From assembly GCF_037083825.1 (NCBI RefSeq), contig NZ_JBAPLU010000012.1, forward strand, positions 57,877 to 121,876: 64,000 nucleotides of DNA, read 5' to 3'. Source of the DNA: Klenkia sesuvii (GTDB lineage Bacteria > Actinomycetota > Actinomycetes > Mycobacteriales > Geodermatophilaceae). The translations under genes were made by a program, and so were the position numbers. Below are positions 39,621 through 51,148 of this stretch, in pieces. Position 1 is the stretch's first letter; each line of letters starts with the position of its first letter. The notes below the pieces were generated by a model, which saw only the letters and a list, made by a program, of their open reading frames with translations, made no database searches and was not told the origin of the DNA.

Positions 39621-40469
39621 TCACTGGTGGGGGCGGTCGGCGGGCTGCTCGGCGGGCTGCTGCACCTGCTGCTGGACCTGCGGAGTGCCCTGCTCGATCG
39701 CGCCGGCCGGCTGGCTGCCACCGGAGACCGCCTGCTGACCGCCGGTCGCGCCGCCGGACATGCCGGCGCGGATCTGGGCCAGCCGCGACGCGCCCGCCAC
39801 GTCGAGGGTGGCCTTCTGCACCTCGGCCATGCGCCCCTCGACGCTGCTCTCCGCCAGCTCGGCCTGGCCGAGCGCGTTGGCGTAGCGGCGCTCGATCTTG
39901 TCGCGCACCTCGCCCAGGTTGGGGGTGTTCCCCGGCGCGGACAGCTCGTTCACCGACCGCAGCGAGGCCGAGACCTGCTCCTGCATCTTCGCCTGCTCCA
40001 GCTGCGACAGGAGCTTGGTGCGCTCGGCGAGGATGGTCTGCAGCCGCATGCGGCTCTGCTCCACCGCGCCCTTGGCCTGCTCGGCGGCCTGCAGCGCCTC
40101 GTCGTGGCTGCGCTTGAGGTCCTCCATGGACTGCTCGGCGCTGACCAGCTGCGTGGCGAAGGCCTGCGCGGCCTGCTCGTACTCGGCGGCCTTGGCCGGG
40201 TCGCTCGCCCGGGTCTGGTCGGCCAGCGCGAGGGCCTGCTGCGCGGAGGACTGCAGCTGCTCGACCTCGCCCAGCTGACGGTTCAGGCGCATCTCGAGCT
40301 GGCGCTGGTTGCCCAGCACCGCCGCGGCCTGGTTGGCCAGGGCCTGGTGCCGCTGCTGCTCACCCTCGATCGCCTGCTGGATCTGGATCTTCGGGTCGGC
40401 CCGCTCGTCGATCTGCGCGTTGGCCGAGGCCGTCAGGTACTTCCAGAGCTTCACGAACGGGTTGGGCAT
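39621..40469 (-). CDS. pspA: PspA/IM30 family membrane-stress protein
   Basis: PspA coats the inner membrane face and helps preserve the membrane under stress. The 282-residue protein is almost all coiled coil (residues about 20-220, starting PNPFVKLWKYLTASANAQID), as in this family. It ends in a Gln/Pro/Gly-rich tail (about 225-282). In mycobacteria the orthologue is controlled by ClgR; here a ClgR-like gene is 10 kb away on the same strand, so that link is by analogy only. The ATG follows AGGAGGAAG. Confidence 0.9.
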   Translation of the reverse strand: MPNPFVKLWKYLTASANAQIDERADPKIQIQQAIEGEQQRHQALANQAAAVLGNQRQLEMRLNRQLGEVEQLQSSAQQALALADQTRASDPAKAAEYEQAAQAFATQLVSAEQSMEDLKRSHDEALQAAEQAKGAVEQSRMRLQTILAERTKLLSQLEQAKMQEQVSASLRSVNELSAPGNTPNLGEVRDKIERRYANALGQAELAESSVEGRMAEVQKATLDVAGASRLAQIRAGMSGGATGGQQAVSGGSQPAGAIEQGTPQVQQQVQQPAEQPADRPHQ

Positions 40470-40622
40470 GCTTCCTCCTGGTCGGGTGCACGCCCCTCGG
40501 GGGAGGGCCGGTGCGCACGGCGGGTTGATCGTCGTCGTCCATCGTCCCAGCACCCCCGCACGCGGGGCCACCCAGTCCGCGCCACCGCTCGGTGGGCCCC
40601 GTGGGCGTCGGACCCGCGCCAC

Positions 40623-40628
40623 TACTGT
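40623..40628 (+). promoter_or_regulatory. leaderless -10 box, PfkB kinase
   Basis: TACTGT ends 7 nt before the ATG at 40636. Confidence 0.55.
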
Positions 40629-40635
40629 CCCCGGC

Positions 40636-41616
40636 ATGCTGACCGTCCTCGGCGAGCTGGTCGTCGACCTCATCCCCGACCCCACCGCCGACGCGGGCCC
40701 GGAGGGCACCGCACCGCGGTTGGTCGCCCGCCCCGGGGGCAACGCGCTCAACGTCGCGGTGGCCGCCGGCCGCCTGGGCCACCCCGTGCACCTGCTCGCC
40801 CGCTTCGGCACCGGGCCGCTGGCGGGCAACCTGCGGCGGCACGCCGAGCTGTCGGGCGTCGACCTGTCCCGCTCGGTGGACAGCCAGGACCCGGTGAGCC
40901 TGGCGGTCGTCGGCCTGGCCGCCGACGGGTCGGCCGACTACGGGTTCCACGTGCTGGGCGCGGCCGATTGGCAGTGGACCGACGACGAGCTGGCCGCCGC
41001 CTGGCCCCCCGGCAGCCAGGCCCTGCACGTCGGTTCCATCTCCTCGTGGACCGCCCCCGGGTGCGACGCCATCGCCGGCCTGGCCGAGCGGCTGCACGCC
41101 GACGGCACCGCCCTGGTCAGCGTCGACCCCAACATCCGGGTCGCGCTCGCCGAGGGGTTCGGCAACACCGCCGACGAGGTCCGCGCCCGCCTGGACCGGC
41201 TGCTGGTCGTCGCCGACGTCGTGAAGGTCAGCGCCGAGGACCTCGCCTGGCTCGAGCCGGGCGCCACCGACCTCGACGAGGTGGCCCAGCGCTGGGCCGA
41301 CCGCGGACCCGGCGTCGCTCTTCTCACCGACGGCGGCGCACCGCTGCGGGTGGCCCGCCGGGGCCGGCCCCTGCTGCAGGTGCAGCCACCCTCGGTCACC
41401 ATCGCCGACACCGTCGGGGCCGGCGACTCCCTGGCCGCCGGCTTCCTCACCGGGTTGCTCGAGGACGGCGTCACCACGCGCGCCGCCCTGGACGCCCTGG
41501 ACGACGAGCGGCTCGAGCGCATCGCCGCCGACGCCTCCCTCGTGGCTGCGCTGTGCTGCACCCGGGTGGGGGCCGACCCGCCGACCCGCGCCGAGCTCGA
41601 CGCCGCACGCGGCTGA
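40636..41616 (+). CDS. PfkB family sugar kinase
   Basis: The 326-residue kinase has the PfkB N-terminal signature (GGNALNVAVAAGRLG) and the C-terminal DTVGAGDS with the catalytic aspartate, so it phosphorylates a sugar or nucleoside with ATP. The N-terminus (MLTVLGELVVDLI) resembles fructokinases and other carbohydrate kinases. The substrate is uncertain. The ATG is 7 nt from a -10 box, suggesting leaderless translation. It converges on the alpha-glucosidase of the sugar importer operon, which would supply hexoses. A fructokinase-like role is a guess. Confidence 0.88.
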   Translation: MLTVLGELVVDLIPDPTADAGPEGTAPRLVARPGGNALNVAVAAGRLGHPVHLLARFGTGPLAGNLRRHAELSGVDLSRSVDSQDPVSLAVVGLAADGSADYGFHVLGAADWQWTDDELAAAWPPGSQALHVGSISSWTAPGCDAIAGLAERLHADGTALVSVDPNIRVALAEGFGNTADEVRARLDRLLVVADVVKVSAEDLAWLEPGATDLDEVAQRWADRGPGVALLTDGGAPLRVARRGRPLLQVQPPSVTIADTVGAGDSLAAGFLTGLLEDGVTTRAALDALDDERLERIAADASLVAALCCTRVGADPPTRAELDAARG

Positions 41617-41641
41617 CCGGGGCCGCCGGCCGGCTGCACCC

Positions 41642-44505
<2,864 letters not shown>

Positions 44506-44546
44506 CGGTGTCTCCTGTTCTCGGGTCGGAGTGGGCTGGGGGCGGG

Positions 44547-45380
44547 TCAGCCCTTGACGGCCCCGTTGGTGAGACCGGCGACGATGCGGCGCTGGAAGAC
44601 CAGCACCAGCACGACGACCGGGATGGTGACGATGACGGCGGCCGCGGCGATCGCCCCGGTCGGGTCCTCGAACTGCGAGGCGCCGGAGAACAGACCCAGC
44701 GCGGCGGGCACCGGCCGGGAGGCCTCGGTCGACGTCAGCGAGATGCCGTAGACGAAGTCGTTCCACGCGATGAAGAAGGCGATGATCGCGGTGGTGAACA
44801 CCCCTGGTGCTGCCAGCGGGACGATCACCTTGCGGAAGGCCTGCCAGGTGGTCGCGCCGTCGACCTGGGCGGCCTGCTCCATCTCCCAGGGGATCTCGCG
44901 GAAGAACGCCGACATGGTCCAGATCGACAGCGGCAGGGTCAGCGACAGGTACGGGATGATCAGCCCGGGCCAGGTGTCGTACAGGCCGATGTTGCGCCAC
45001 AGGTTGAACAGCGGCGTGACGATGGAGATGACCGGGAAGATGGCCACCGCCAGTGCGGTGCCGAGGATGAACTTCTTGCCCGGGAAGTCCAGCCGTGCGA
45101 TGGCGTAGGCGGCGAACATCGCCAGCACGCAGCTGATGAACGTGGCGATCAGGCAGATCGCGAACGAGTTGCGCAACGCCGGCAGGAACAGGTCGCTGGC
45201 GCTGCCGTTCAGGATCAGCGCGTAGTTCTCCCCGGTGAACGCCGAGGGCAGGAACGACCCGTTGGCCAGGTCGCTGGGCGCCTTGAACGACAACGACACG
45301 ATCCACGCGATCGGCGCCAGGCAGTAGACGACGATCAGGACGCCGCCGATGATCCAGCCGGTCCGCTCCTTGGTGGACAT
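44547..45380 (-). CDS. sugar ABC importer, MalG-type permease
   Basis: This 277-residue permease has six predicted helices and the EAA loop EMEQAAQVDGATTWQAFRKVIVPLAAPG typical of MalG/CUT1 subunits. It begins MSTKERTGWIIGGVLIV. The ATG shares its first base with the last base of the upstream stop (TGATG), so it is translationally coupled to the MalF-type permease. It works with that partner and the ATPase to move an oligosaccharide. Confidence 0.92.
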   Translation of the reverse strand: MSTKERTGWIIGGVLIVVYCLAPIAWIVSLSFKAPSDLANGSFLPSAFTGENYALILNGSASDLFLPALRNSFAICLIATFISCVLAMFAAYAIARLDFPGKKFILGTALAVAIFPVISIVTPLFNLWRNIGLYDTWPGLIIPYLSLTLPLSIWTMSAFFREIPWEMEQAAQVDGATTWQAFRKVIVPLAAPGVFTTAIIAFFIAWNDFVYGISLTSTEASRPVPAALGLFSGASQFEDPTGAIAAAAVIVTIPVVVLVLVFQRRIVAGLTNGAVKG

Positions 45381-46345
45381 CAGCGCTCCCCTCGAGCCTG
45401 GGCCAGGTCGACCTTGAACCCCTTGATGAAGCTGAAGGCGATCAGCACGACCACCAGGAACAGCAGGACCGAGACCGCCGAGCCCAGCCCGATCTCCAGC
45501 CTGGAGATGGTCTGTCGGTAGGCCAGGAACGACACCGACTCGGTGCTGTTGGCACCCGCGGTCATGATGAAGATGGAGTCGAAGACCCGGAAGGCGTCCA
45601 GCGTGCGGAACAGCAGCGCCACCATGATCGCGGCCTTCATGTTCGGCAGCGTCACCCGCCGCATCCGCTGCCACCACGTGGCGCCGTCGACCTGCGCGGC
45701 CTCCTGCAGCACCTCGGGCACCTGGGCCAGGCCGGCGAGCAGCAGCAGCGAGATGAACGGGGTCGTCTTCCAGATCTCGGCCAGGCAGATCACGAAGATC
45801 GACGTGCCGAAGTCGCCGAACCAGTCGGTCGACGGGTCGACCCCCGGCAGCCAGGCGAACCAGCTGTTGACGAACCCGGTGTTGATGTCGAAGGCGAACT
45901 GCCAGGCGAAGGCCGACACCACCGTGATGACCGCGTAGGGGATGAGGATCGCTGCGCGCAGGACCGGTCGGATGGACCGCAACGCCTTGTTCATCACCAG
46001 GGCGAGCGCGAAGCCCAGGACCAGCTCGACGGCGACCGTGATGAGGGTGATCAGCGCGGTGACGCCCATCGCCGTCCACCACAGCGGGTCGCTGAGGATG
46101 ACCCCGTAGTTGCTCAGCCCGGTGAACGACCGGTTCTCCGGGTCGGTGAGGCGGTAGTCGAACAGGGAGTCGTAGAACGCCTGCGCGATCGGGTAGGCGG
46201 TGACCAGCAACATGACCGCCAGGGCCGGGCCGGCCAGCAGCCACCCGAGCTTGCGCTCGGCCTTCGCCCGGTCGCTGGTGTGCCGCTCGGGGGCCGAGAC
46301 CGGTTCGGTCTTCTTGCCCGCCGGCGGAAGGGTCGTCGTACTCAC
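45380..46345 (-). CDS. sugar ABC importer, MalF-type permease
   Basis: The 321-residue permease has a 30-residue cytoplasmic N-terminus, six helices, and the EAA loop VLQEAAQVDGATWWQRMRRVTLPNMKA. The GTG start overlaps the stop of the binding-protein gene by 4 bp, and its stop overlaps the next permease by one base. This order (binding protein, F, G, ATPase, glucosidase) is that of actinobacterial alpha-glucoside or trehalose importers. Confidence 0.92.
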   Translation of the reverse strand: MSTTTLPPAGKKTEPVSAPERHTSDRAKAERKLGWLLAGPALAVMLLVTAYPIAQAFYDSLFDYRLTDPENRSFTGLSNYGVILSDPLWWTAMGVTALITLITVAVELVLGFALALVMNKALRSIRPVLRAAILIPYAVITVVSAFAWQFAFDINTGFVNSWFAWLPGVDPSTDWFGDFGTSIFVICLAEIWKTTPFISLLLLAGLAQVPEVLQEAAQVDGATWWQRMRRVTLPNMKAAIMVALLFRTLDAFRVFDSIFIMTAGANSTESVSFLAYRQTISRLEIGLGSAVSVLLFLVVVLIAFSFIKGFKVDLAQARGER

Positions 46346-47679
46346 AGGAGCTGCTCCTTCCGCAGGACGGCCTCGATGAGCTCGGTCGCGTCCTGCGGCG
46401 TCTGCTCGGGGTCGATGGACGACGTCGGGTGGTAGACGCGCTGGATGCCGCCGGAGACCTCGCTGTAGTACGGGGTCTGCGGCCGCGGAGCCGCCTGCTG
46501 CAGCGACTGCAGGATGACCGGCGCCTGGGGGAACGCCTCGAGGACCTCGGGGTCCTCGTACACGGTGGAGTCCGAGGCCGGGTTCCCGTTGGTGGTGAAG
46601 TAGTACGACTGGTTCTCGGTGGTGGTGATGCACTCGGTGGCCTCGTAGGCCAGGTCCGGGTGCTCGCTGAAGGCACCCACGCCCAGGTTGATGCCGCCGT
46701 AGGGCGGCGCCGACTCGGTGCCCGCGTCGACCTGCGGGTAGACCGTCGCGGCGTAGTCGTCGACCGTGGCCTGGTCCAGCGTCCCGGCCTCGACCGCCGC
46801 CAGCCCGCGCGGGTAGACGAACGGGTAGTTGACCATGAAGCCACCCTGGTCGCTCTCGAACCCGGTAGCGGTGGAGTCCTCGTTCGCCGTGGACAACGCC
46901 GGGCCCACCTGGCCCGACGTCGAGATGTCCCGCATGACCTCGGCGGCGCGGATCCCCGCCTCGCTGGTCAGGCCCAGCTGGATCTGCTCCGGGTCGGTGG
47001 AGTTCTCGGCGATGATCGAGCCGCCGGCGCTCTCGATGAGGGCGTTGAACCACACGGTCAGCGCCTCGGCACGGATGCCTTGGACGCCGATCAGCACGTC
47101 CTGGTCCTGCGCGGCCTGGATGATCTGGTCCCAGGTGACCGGCTGGGACATGTCCAGCCCGGCTGCTTCGGCCACCGACGTGCGGTACCACAGCAGCTGG
47201 GTGTTGGCCCAGAACGGGACCGTGACCAGCTCACCGTCCCAGGTGGAGCCCTCGACCGCGCTCTCCACGACGTCCTCGGTGACCCGCTCGGCGACGTCCC
47301 CGGGCACCGGGGCCAGGAAGCCGGCCTGGGCGAACTCGGGGATGAACGGTGGGTCCAGGCTCATGATGTCGATCGAGGAGTCGTTGGCCGCCAGCCGGCG
47401 CACGAGCTGCTCCCGTTGCGCGGAGGCCTCCCGCGGCAGCACCGACGTGCTGATCGTGTAGCGGCCCTCGGCTGCCTCGGTGCACCGGGCCGCGATCTCG
47501 GCCTGACCGCCCGAGTCGGGGTTGGTGTACCAGTTCAGGACGGGGACGCCGCCGTCGCCGCCGCCGCAGGCGGCCAGGCCCGAGGCCAGGACGACGGCCG
47601 CGGCCCCGGCGCCCAGCGCGCGCAGACCGGGTGAGCGGCCGGCTCCCCTTCGTCGTGGGTGGAACTCCCTGGAAGGCAC
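46342..47679 (-). CDS. sugar ABC importer, substrate-binding lipoprotein (CUT1)
   Basis: The 445-residue family 1 binding protein has a signal peptide with a twin-arginine-like RRR stretch and the lipobox LAAC (C38), followed by a poly-glycine linker and VLNWYTNPDSGGQAEIAARC. It should bind an oligosaccharide, probably an alpha-glucoside given the GH13 partner; trehalose is also possible because the set resembles LpqY-SugABC. I chose the GTG at 47677-47679 because GGAGG precedes it; an ATG at 47736 lacks a ribosome site. It is the first gene of the operon. No LacI-type regulator is adjacent. Confidence 0.88.
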   Translation of the reverse strand: MPSREFHPRRRGAGRSPGLRALGAGAAAVVLASGLAACGGGDGGVPVLNWYTNPDSGGQAEIAARCTEAAEGRYTISTSVLPREASAQREQLVRRLAANDSSIDIMSLDPPFIPEFAQAGFLAPVPGDVAERVTEDVVESAVEGSTWDGELVTVPFWANTQLLWYRTSVAEAAGLDMSQPVTWDQIIQAAQDQDVLIGVQGIRAEALTVWFNALIESAGGSIIAENSTDPEQIQLGLTSEAGIRAAEVMRDISTSGQVGPALSTANEDSTATGFESDQGGFMVNYPFVYPRGLAAVEAGTLDQATVDDYAATVYPQVDAGTESAPPYGGINLGVGAFSEHPDLAYEATECITTTENQSYYFTTNGNPASDSTVYEDPEVLEAFPQAPVILQSLQQAAPRPQTPYYSEVSGGIQRVYHPTSSIDPEQTPQDATELIEAVLRKEQLL

Positions 47680-47835
47680 CGTTCGACCGCCTCCGGTGGA
47701 CTCGGGCGGCAGAGCCGCGGACGTCCGGTGACGCATGATCACCAGCTGTGAGCCGACTGTGGCGCAGCACACGCCGAGCCGCAATACGAGACCGGCACCG
47801 TTGCACGGTCGTGACCTGGGCGCGGACCGGAGGGG

Positions 47836-49077
47836 TCAGGACTCGGGCTCGGGGCCCCCGGCCAGCACCGCGGGCGTGGTCAGCTCGGCCGGGGTGCGCG
47901 GCAGCTCCGAGTCCAGGTAGGAGGCCAGCGCGGCGGTCGTCCCGACGTCGCGCCCGGCCTGCTCCGAGAGGAACCACCGGTGCTCGAGCACCTCGTGGAA
48001 CAGCTGCGCGGGCGCGATGCGGCCGGCCAGGTGCCGGGGCACCGCCTGCACCACCGGCAGGTAGACCTCGGCCATCCACCGGTGGCCGGCCACCGGCTCG
48101 GGCACCGGGGCGCCCTTGTCCTGCTCCAACCAGGCGCGGTAGCTGCGGAGGTCGTTGAGCAACCGCCGGGCCTGGTTCTCCTGCACCTCCAGACCGGTGA
48201 GCCGGAACAGCTCGCGCCGGTGCTGCCCGGGCTCGGCGACCCGGGTCTGCACCCGCAGGCGCACGCCCTCGGGGGTGTGCCTGAGCTCGATCTCCCCGGT
48301 GTCGAACCCCAGCTCGTTGATCCACTGCAGCCGCTCGGCCACCCGGTAGCGCTGCTCGTCGCGCTGGAAGACCTCCTCCCGGGTGACGGCGTCCCAGAGG
48401 GCCTCGTAGCGCCCGGGCAGGGACTCCGCGACGGAGACGGGGTCGATCTCGGGGCTGAGCAGCTCGCCGTGCTGCAGGTCCATCAGCTCGGCCCCCACGC
48501 GCTCCCGGGCCAGGTCGACGTCGTAGCGCCGCATGCCCGGGCTCAGCTCCGGGCGGCGCTCGACGGTCTCGGCGTCCACGAGGTAGGCGGTCAGGCCGTC
48601 GGCGTCGGGGCGGAAGAGGGTGTTGGACAGCGAGCAGTCGCCCCAGAAGACCCCGGCCAGGTGCAGCCGCACCAGCAGCACGACCATCGTGTCCAGCAGC
48701 TTGGACGTCGAGTACTGGGTGCGCGGGCTGGAGAACACGTGCCGGTAGGACATCGAGTACTCGAGGTACCGGGTGACCAGCACGGCTTCCTGGTCGCCGG
48801 GCCGGTCCACGCAGATGCCCAGCACCGAGACCGCCGGCAGCCCCTCCTCGACGAACTCGCCGAGCAGGGCGTACTCCTTGCGGGCGAGCGGTTCGGCGAT
48901 CTCCTTCAGGGCGAACACCGCCCCCTCGGCCGCCACGAACCGCACCACGTGCCGGGAGATGCCCCGCTGGGGCACCTCGAGCAGCAGCTCCGGGTCCCAC
49001 TCGGCCAGGGGCTGCTCCCACGGCAGCGTCAGCAGCGCAGCCGCCTCGGTGGCCGGCGGCCGGAACAGGTAGCGCAC
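47836..49077 (-). CDS. DUF4032 protein with a kinase-like fold
   Basis: The 413-residue protein belongs to the DUF4032 family. Its first half resembles a protein or lipopolysaccharide kinase: VFALKEI (lysine position), then LHLAGVFWGDCSLSNTLFR, where the catalytic loop reads GDCSLSN, and LVDAET in place of DFG. The second half (about 225-400) is the DUF4032 domain proper. No substrate is known. The GTG start is 8 nt from TAGATT, so the mRNA is probably leaderless. It is upstream of, but probably separate from, the sugar importer operon. Confidence 0.82.
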   Translation of the reverse strand: MRYLFRPPATEAAALLTLPWEQPLAEWDPELLLEVPQRGISRHVVRFVAAEGAVFALKEIAEPLARKEYALLGEFVEEGLPAVSVLGICVDRPGDQEAVLVTRYLEYSMSYRHVFSSPRTQYSTSKLLDTMVVLLVRLHLAGVFWGDCSLSNTLFRPDADGLTAYLVDAETVERRPELSPGMRRYDVDLARERVGAELMDLQHGELLSPEIDPVSVAESLPGRYEALWDAVTREEVFQRDEQRYRVAERLQWINELGFDTGEIELRHTPEGVRLRVQTRVAEPGQHRRELFRLTGLEVQENQARRLLNDLRSYRAWLEQDKGAPVPEPVAGHRWMAEVYLPVVQAVPRHLAGRIAPAQLFHEVLEHRWFLSEQAGRDVGTTAALASYLDSELPRTPAELTTPAVLAGGPEPES

Positions 49078-49085
49078 GCGGTGGG

Positions 49086-49091
49086 AATCTA
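49086..49091 (-). promoter_or_regulatory. leaderless -10 box, DUF4032
   Basis: TAGATT on the minus strand, 8 nt before the GTG at 49077. Confidence 0.5.
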
Positions 49092-49102
49092 CCGGCCCGG
49101 GC

Positions 49103-49771
49103 TCACCGTCCGGGCGCGACCCGTGCCACCGTGGCGGCCTGCCGGGCCCGCTGCTCAGGCGTCCCCGGCCGCAGCACCAGGCCGACCAGCCAGGACAGGA
49201 CGACGGCTGCGGTGTCCTCGTCCAGGAAGAGCGCCGACCGCAGCCGCTGGGCCACCTTGCCCTGGTCGGCGGCCTGCAGCAGCCGGGCGAGCACCTCGGG
49301 CTCGGTCTGGGCCAACCGGCGCAGCACCGGGTGCCCCCCGACCTCCTCGGCCAGCGCCAGGAGCGCGCGCTCCCGCGGCAGGCCGGCGGCCAACCCGGCC
49401 AGGCGCACGAGCTCGGCCTCCAGCAGGGCGCCGGCGACGTCGTCCTTGGTGCGGAAGTGGTTGTAGAGCGTGGCCTTCGCGACGCCGGCCGCCGACGCCA
49501 CGTGCTGCATCGTCGTCCGCTTGAGGCCGTGCTCGGCGAACGCGACCGCGGCGCCGGCCAGCAGCCCGCGGCGGGTGCGCGCGACGGTCGCCCCGGCCTT
49601 GCTGGGCGGCGCCTGACCCGCCGGCGGGCGCAGCAACGGGAGCTCGCCGAGCACCACCGTGGAGTGGCGGCCCGTCTCCTCGGCCGGCGGGGTCGCGGTC
49701 AGCACGGTGCCGGTGTCCTCGATGGTGCGCGGGGAGTACCGGTCGGGCAGCGGCAGCGGATTCACCCACAC
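49103..49771 (-). CDS. TetR family regulator
   Basis: The 222-residue protein has a TetR helix-turn-helix at about 65-112 (RRGLLAGAAVAFAEHGLKRT then VASAAGVAKATLYNHFRTKDDV) and an all-helical ligand domain. About 60 residues precede the DNA-binding domain, longer than usual. The N-terminus is therefore uncertain: the listed start is a GTG at 49769-49771, and GTG codons near residue 39 would remove most of the extra part. Its targets are unknown; neighbours on either side are transcribed the same way. Confidence 0.82.
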   Translation of the reverse strand: MWVNPLPLPDRYSPRTIEDTGTVLTATPPAEETGRHSTVVLGELPLLRPPAGQAPPSKAGATVARTRRGLLAGAAVAFAEHGLKRTTMQHVASAAGVAKATLYNHFRTKDDVAGALLEAELVRLAGLAAGLPRERALLALAEEVGGHPVLRRLAQTEPEVLARLLQAADQGKVAQRLRSALFLDEDTAAVVLSWLVGLVLRPGTPEQRARQAATVARVAPGR

Positions 49772-49861
49772 TGTGTCCCATCACGCTCACCCAGGGTCAA
49801 GGACGTCGACGGTGAGCAGCGCTCGTGTCGCCCCACCCGCACCACCCGGCCGTGGGTCCGG

Positions 49862-49921
49862 GCGGCGAGGGATCAAGGGGCGAGGGATCACGCGGCGAGG
49901 GATCAGGCGGCGAGGGCCACC
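49862..49921. repeat. four 15-bp tandem repeats across the clgR stop
   Basis: Four 15-bp units (consensus GCGGCGAGGGATCAN) run from 49862 to 49921. Read on the minus strand each contains CTCGCC-GCN-TGA, i.e. Leu-Ala-Ala/Pro-stop in the clgR frame. The clgR stop is at 49903-49905, so the repeat copies the end of the gene into the 3' flank. Confidence 0.85.
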
Positions 49922-50268
49922 GGGTCGCGCCGGCGGGCGGGTGCACCGACCAGCGCCAGAGCCGGCTCCGTCGACTGCTCGGCCGGCTCCTCGACGGGCG
50001 CGGCGGGCACCAGCGGCGTGATCTCCGGACGGGCCGAACCGGCCCGCAGCTCGTCGCTCACCTGCGCGAGCAGGTCGGCCAGCTCCACGTCGAGGGCGTC
50101 GCAGATGGAGGCCAGCAGCTCCGAGGAGGCCTCCTTCTGCCCGCGCTCGACCTCGGAGAGGTACCCCAGGCTGACGCGGGCGGCGCCGGAGACGTCGCGC
50201 AGCGTGCGCCGCTGGCTCAACCGGTGGCCGCGCAGGGTGGTGCCGAGCTGGGTGCGCAGCAGCGTCAT
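49903..50268 (-). CDS. clgR: ClgR-like XRE family regulator
   Basis: The 121-residue protein has an N-terminal XRE helix-turn-helix (RTLRDVSGAARVSLGYLSEVERGQKEAS) that matches ClgR, the actinobacterial activator of clp protease and membrane-stress genes. It lies next to pgsA, as in mycobacteria. The C-terminus VALAA resembles an ssrA-type tail; ClgR proteins are known to be unstable and degraded by ClpP. The ATG follows AGGAGACGGCG. The stop is inside a 15-bp repeat. The symbol is by similarity and position. Confidence 0.88.
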   Translation of the reverse strand: MTLLRTQLGTTLRGHRLSQRRTLRDVSGAARVSLGYLSEVERGQKEASSELLASICDALDVELADLLAQVSDELRAGSARPEITPLVPAAPVEEPAEQSTEPALALVGAPARRRDPVALAA

Positions 50269-50432
50269 CGCCGTCTCCTGTCCCGATCGGTGATCGTGGT
50301 CCCACGGTACGCGCGGGTGGCCGAGTGGACCCCTCGGAGCGGCCCGCGTCCGCTCACGGCAGAACGCCGGAGGCGTGTGCGTCCTTCCCGGAGCCGGCCG
50401 CGCACGGCGGCGCGCGACCGCCCACGACCGCG

Positions 50433-50476
50433 CCCGACCGGGCCCCGACCAGGCCCCGACCGGGCCCCGACTAGGC
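50433..50476. repeat. four 11-bp tandem repeats across the pgsA stop
   Basis: CCCGACCGGGC, CCCGACCAGGC, CCCGACCGGGC and CCCGACTAGGC follow one another. The pgsA TAG (complement CTA at 50471-50473) is in the unit nearest pgsA and comes from a C-to-T variant of the unit. Confidence 0.85.
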
Positions 50477-51148
50477 CGCGGTGTCGGTGCGGCGTCCGGC
50501 GTCGCCGACGTCGTGCCCGGCCGCGGCCCGGCGGGCAGCCGCGTTGCGCATGGCCCGGGCGCTGGTGCGCCGCAGCCGGACCGCCCGGACGACGTAGTCC
50601 AGACCGGTGACCAGCGTCAGCAGCAGGGCACCACCCATGAACCACCACCGCACCGAGGCCAGCACCCCGGTGAGCGGCATGAGGTACAGGCCGATGGCCA
50701 GCGCCTGCACCACGGTCTTGGCCTTGCCGCCGCGGCTGGCGGCGATGACCCCGTGCCGGATCACCCAGAACCGCAGCAGGGTCACCCCCAGCTCGCGCAC
50801 GAGGATGGCCAGGGTGACCCACCAGGCCAGCAGGCCCAGCACCGACAGCCCGATGAGGGCCGACCCGGTGAGCGCCTTGTCGGCGATCGGGTCGGCCATC
50901 TTGCCGAACTCGGTGACCTGGTTGGTGCGCCGGGCGATCATTCCGTCGTAGCGGTCGGTGATGATCGCCAGGGCGAAGAACAGCGTCGCCCACCAGCGTC
51001 GGGCCTCGTCCATGCCGCCGTCGGCCAGCAGTAGCCACGCGAACAGCGGCACCACGGCCAGCCGCAGCACCGTCAGCGCGTTGGGCAGGTTCACCAGCTT
51101 CGCCGTCTGGGGCGGAGTGGCGGCCGGGTCGGGCAGGACGCTGCTCAT
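50471..51148 (-). CDS. pgsA: CDP-alcohol phosphatidyltransferase (PgsA-type)
   Basis: The 225-residue membrane enzyme has the CDP-alcohol motif in TDRYDGMIARRTNQVTEFGKMADPIADK (DxxDGxxAR...G...D...D) and about six helices. It most likely makes phosphatidylglycerophosphate from CDP-diacylglycerol and glycerol-3-phosphate. The last 35 residues are Arg/Ala-rich. The ATG overlaps the rimO stop by 4 bp (ATGA), so rimO and pgsA are coupled; clgR follows at 202 bp. Other acceptors (inositol phosphate) are possible but less likely from the motif context. Confidence 0.9.
   Translation of the reverse strand: MSSVLPDPAATPPQTAKLVNLPNALTVLRLAVVPLFAWLLLADGGMDEARRWWATLFFALAIITDRYDGMIARRTNQVTEFGKMADPIADKALTGSALIGLSVLGLLAWWVTLAILVRELGVTLLRFWVIRHGVIAASRGGKAKTVVQALAIGLYLMPLTGVLASVRWWFMGGALLLTLVTGLDYVVRAVRLRRTSARAMRNAAARRAAAGHDVGDAGRRTDTAA

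Noticed and set aside
47797..47809. LacI-type operator ACCGT-TGC-ACGGT before the sugar importer
   Set aside because: The arms are only 5 bp, no LacI gene is near, and such short repeats are expected by chance in this GC-rich DNA.
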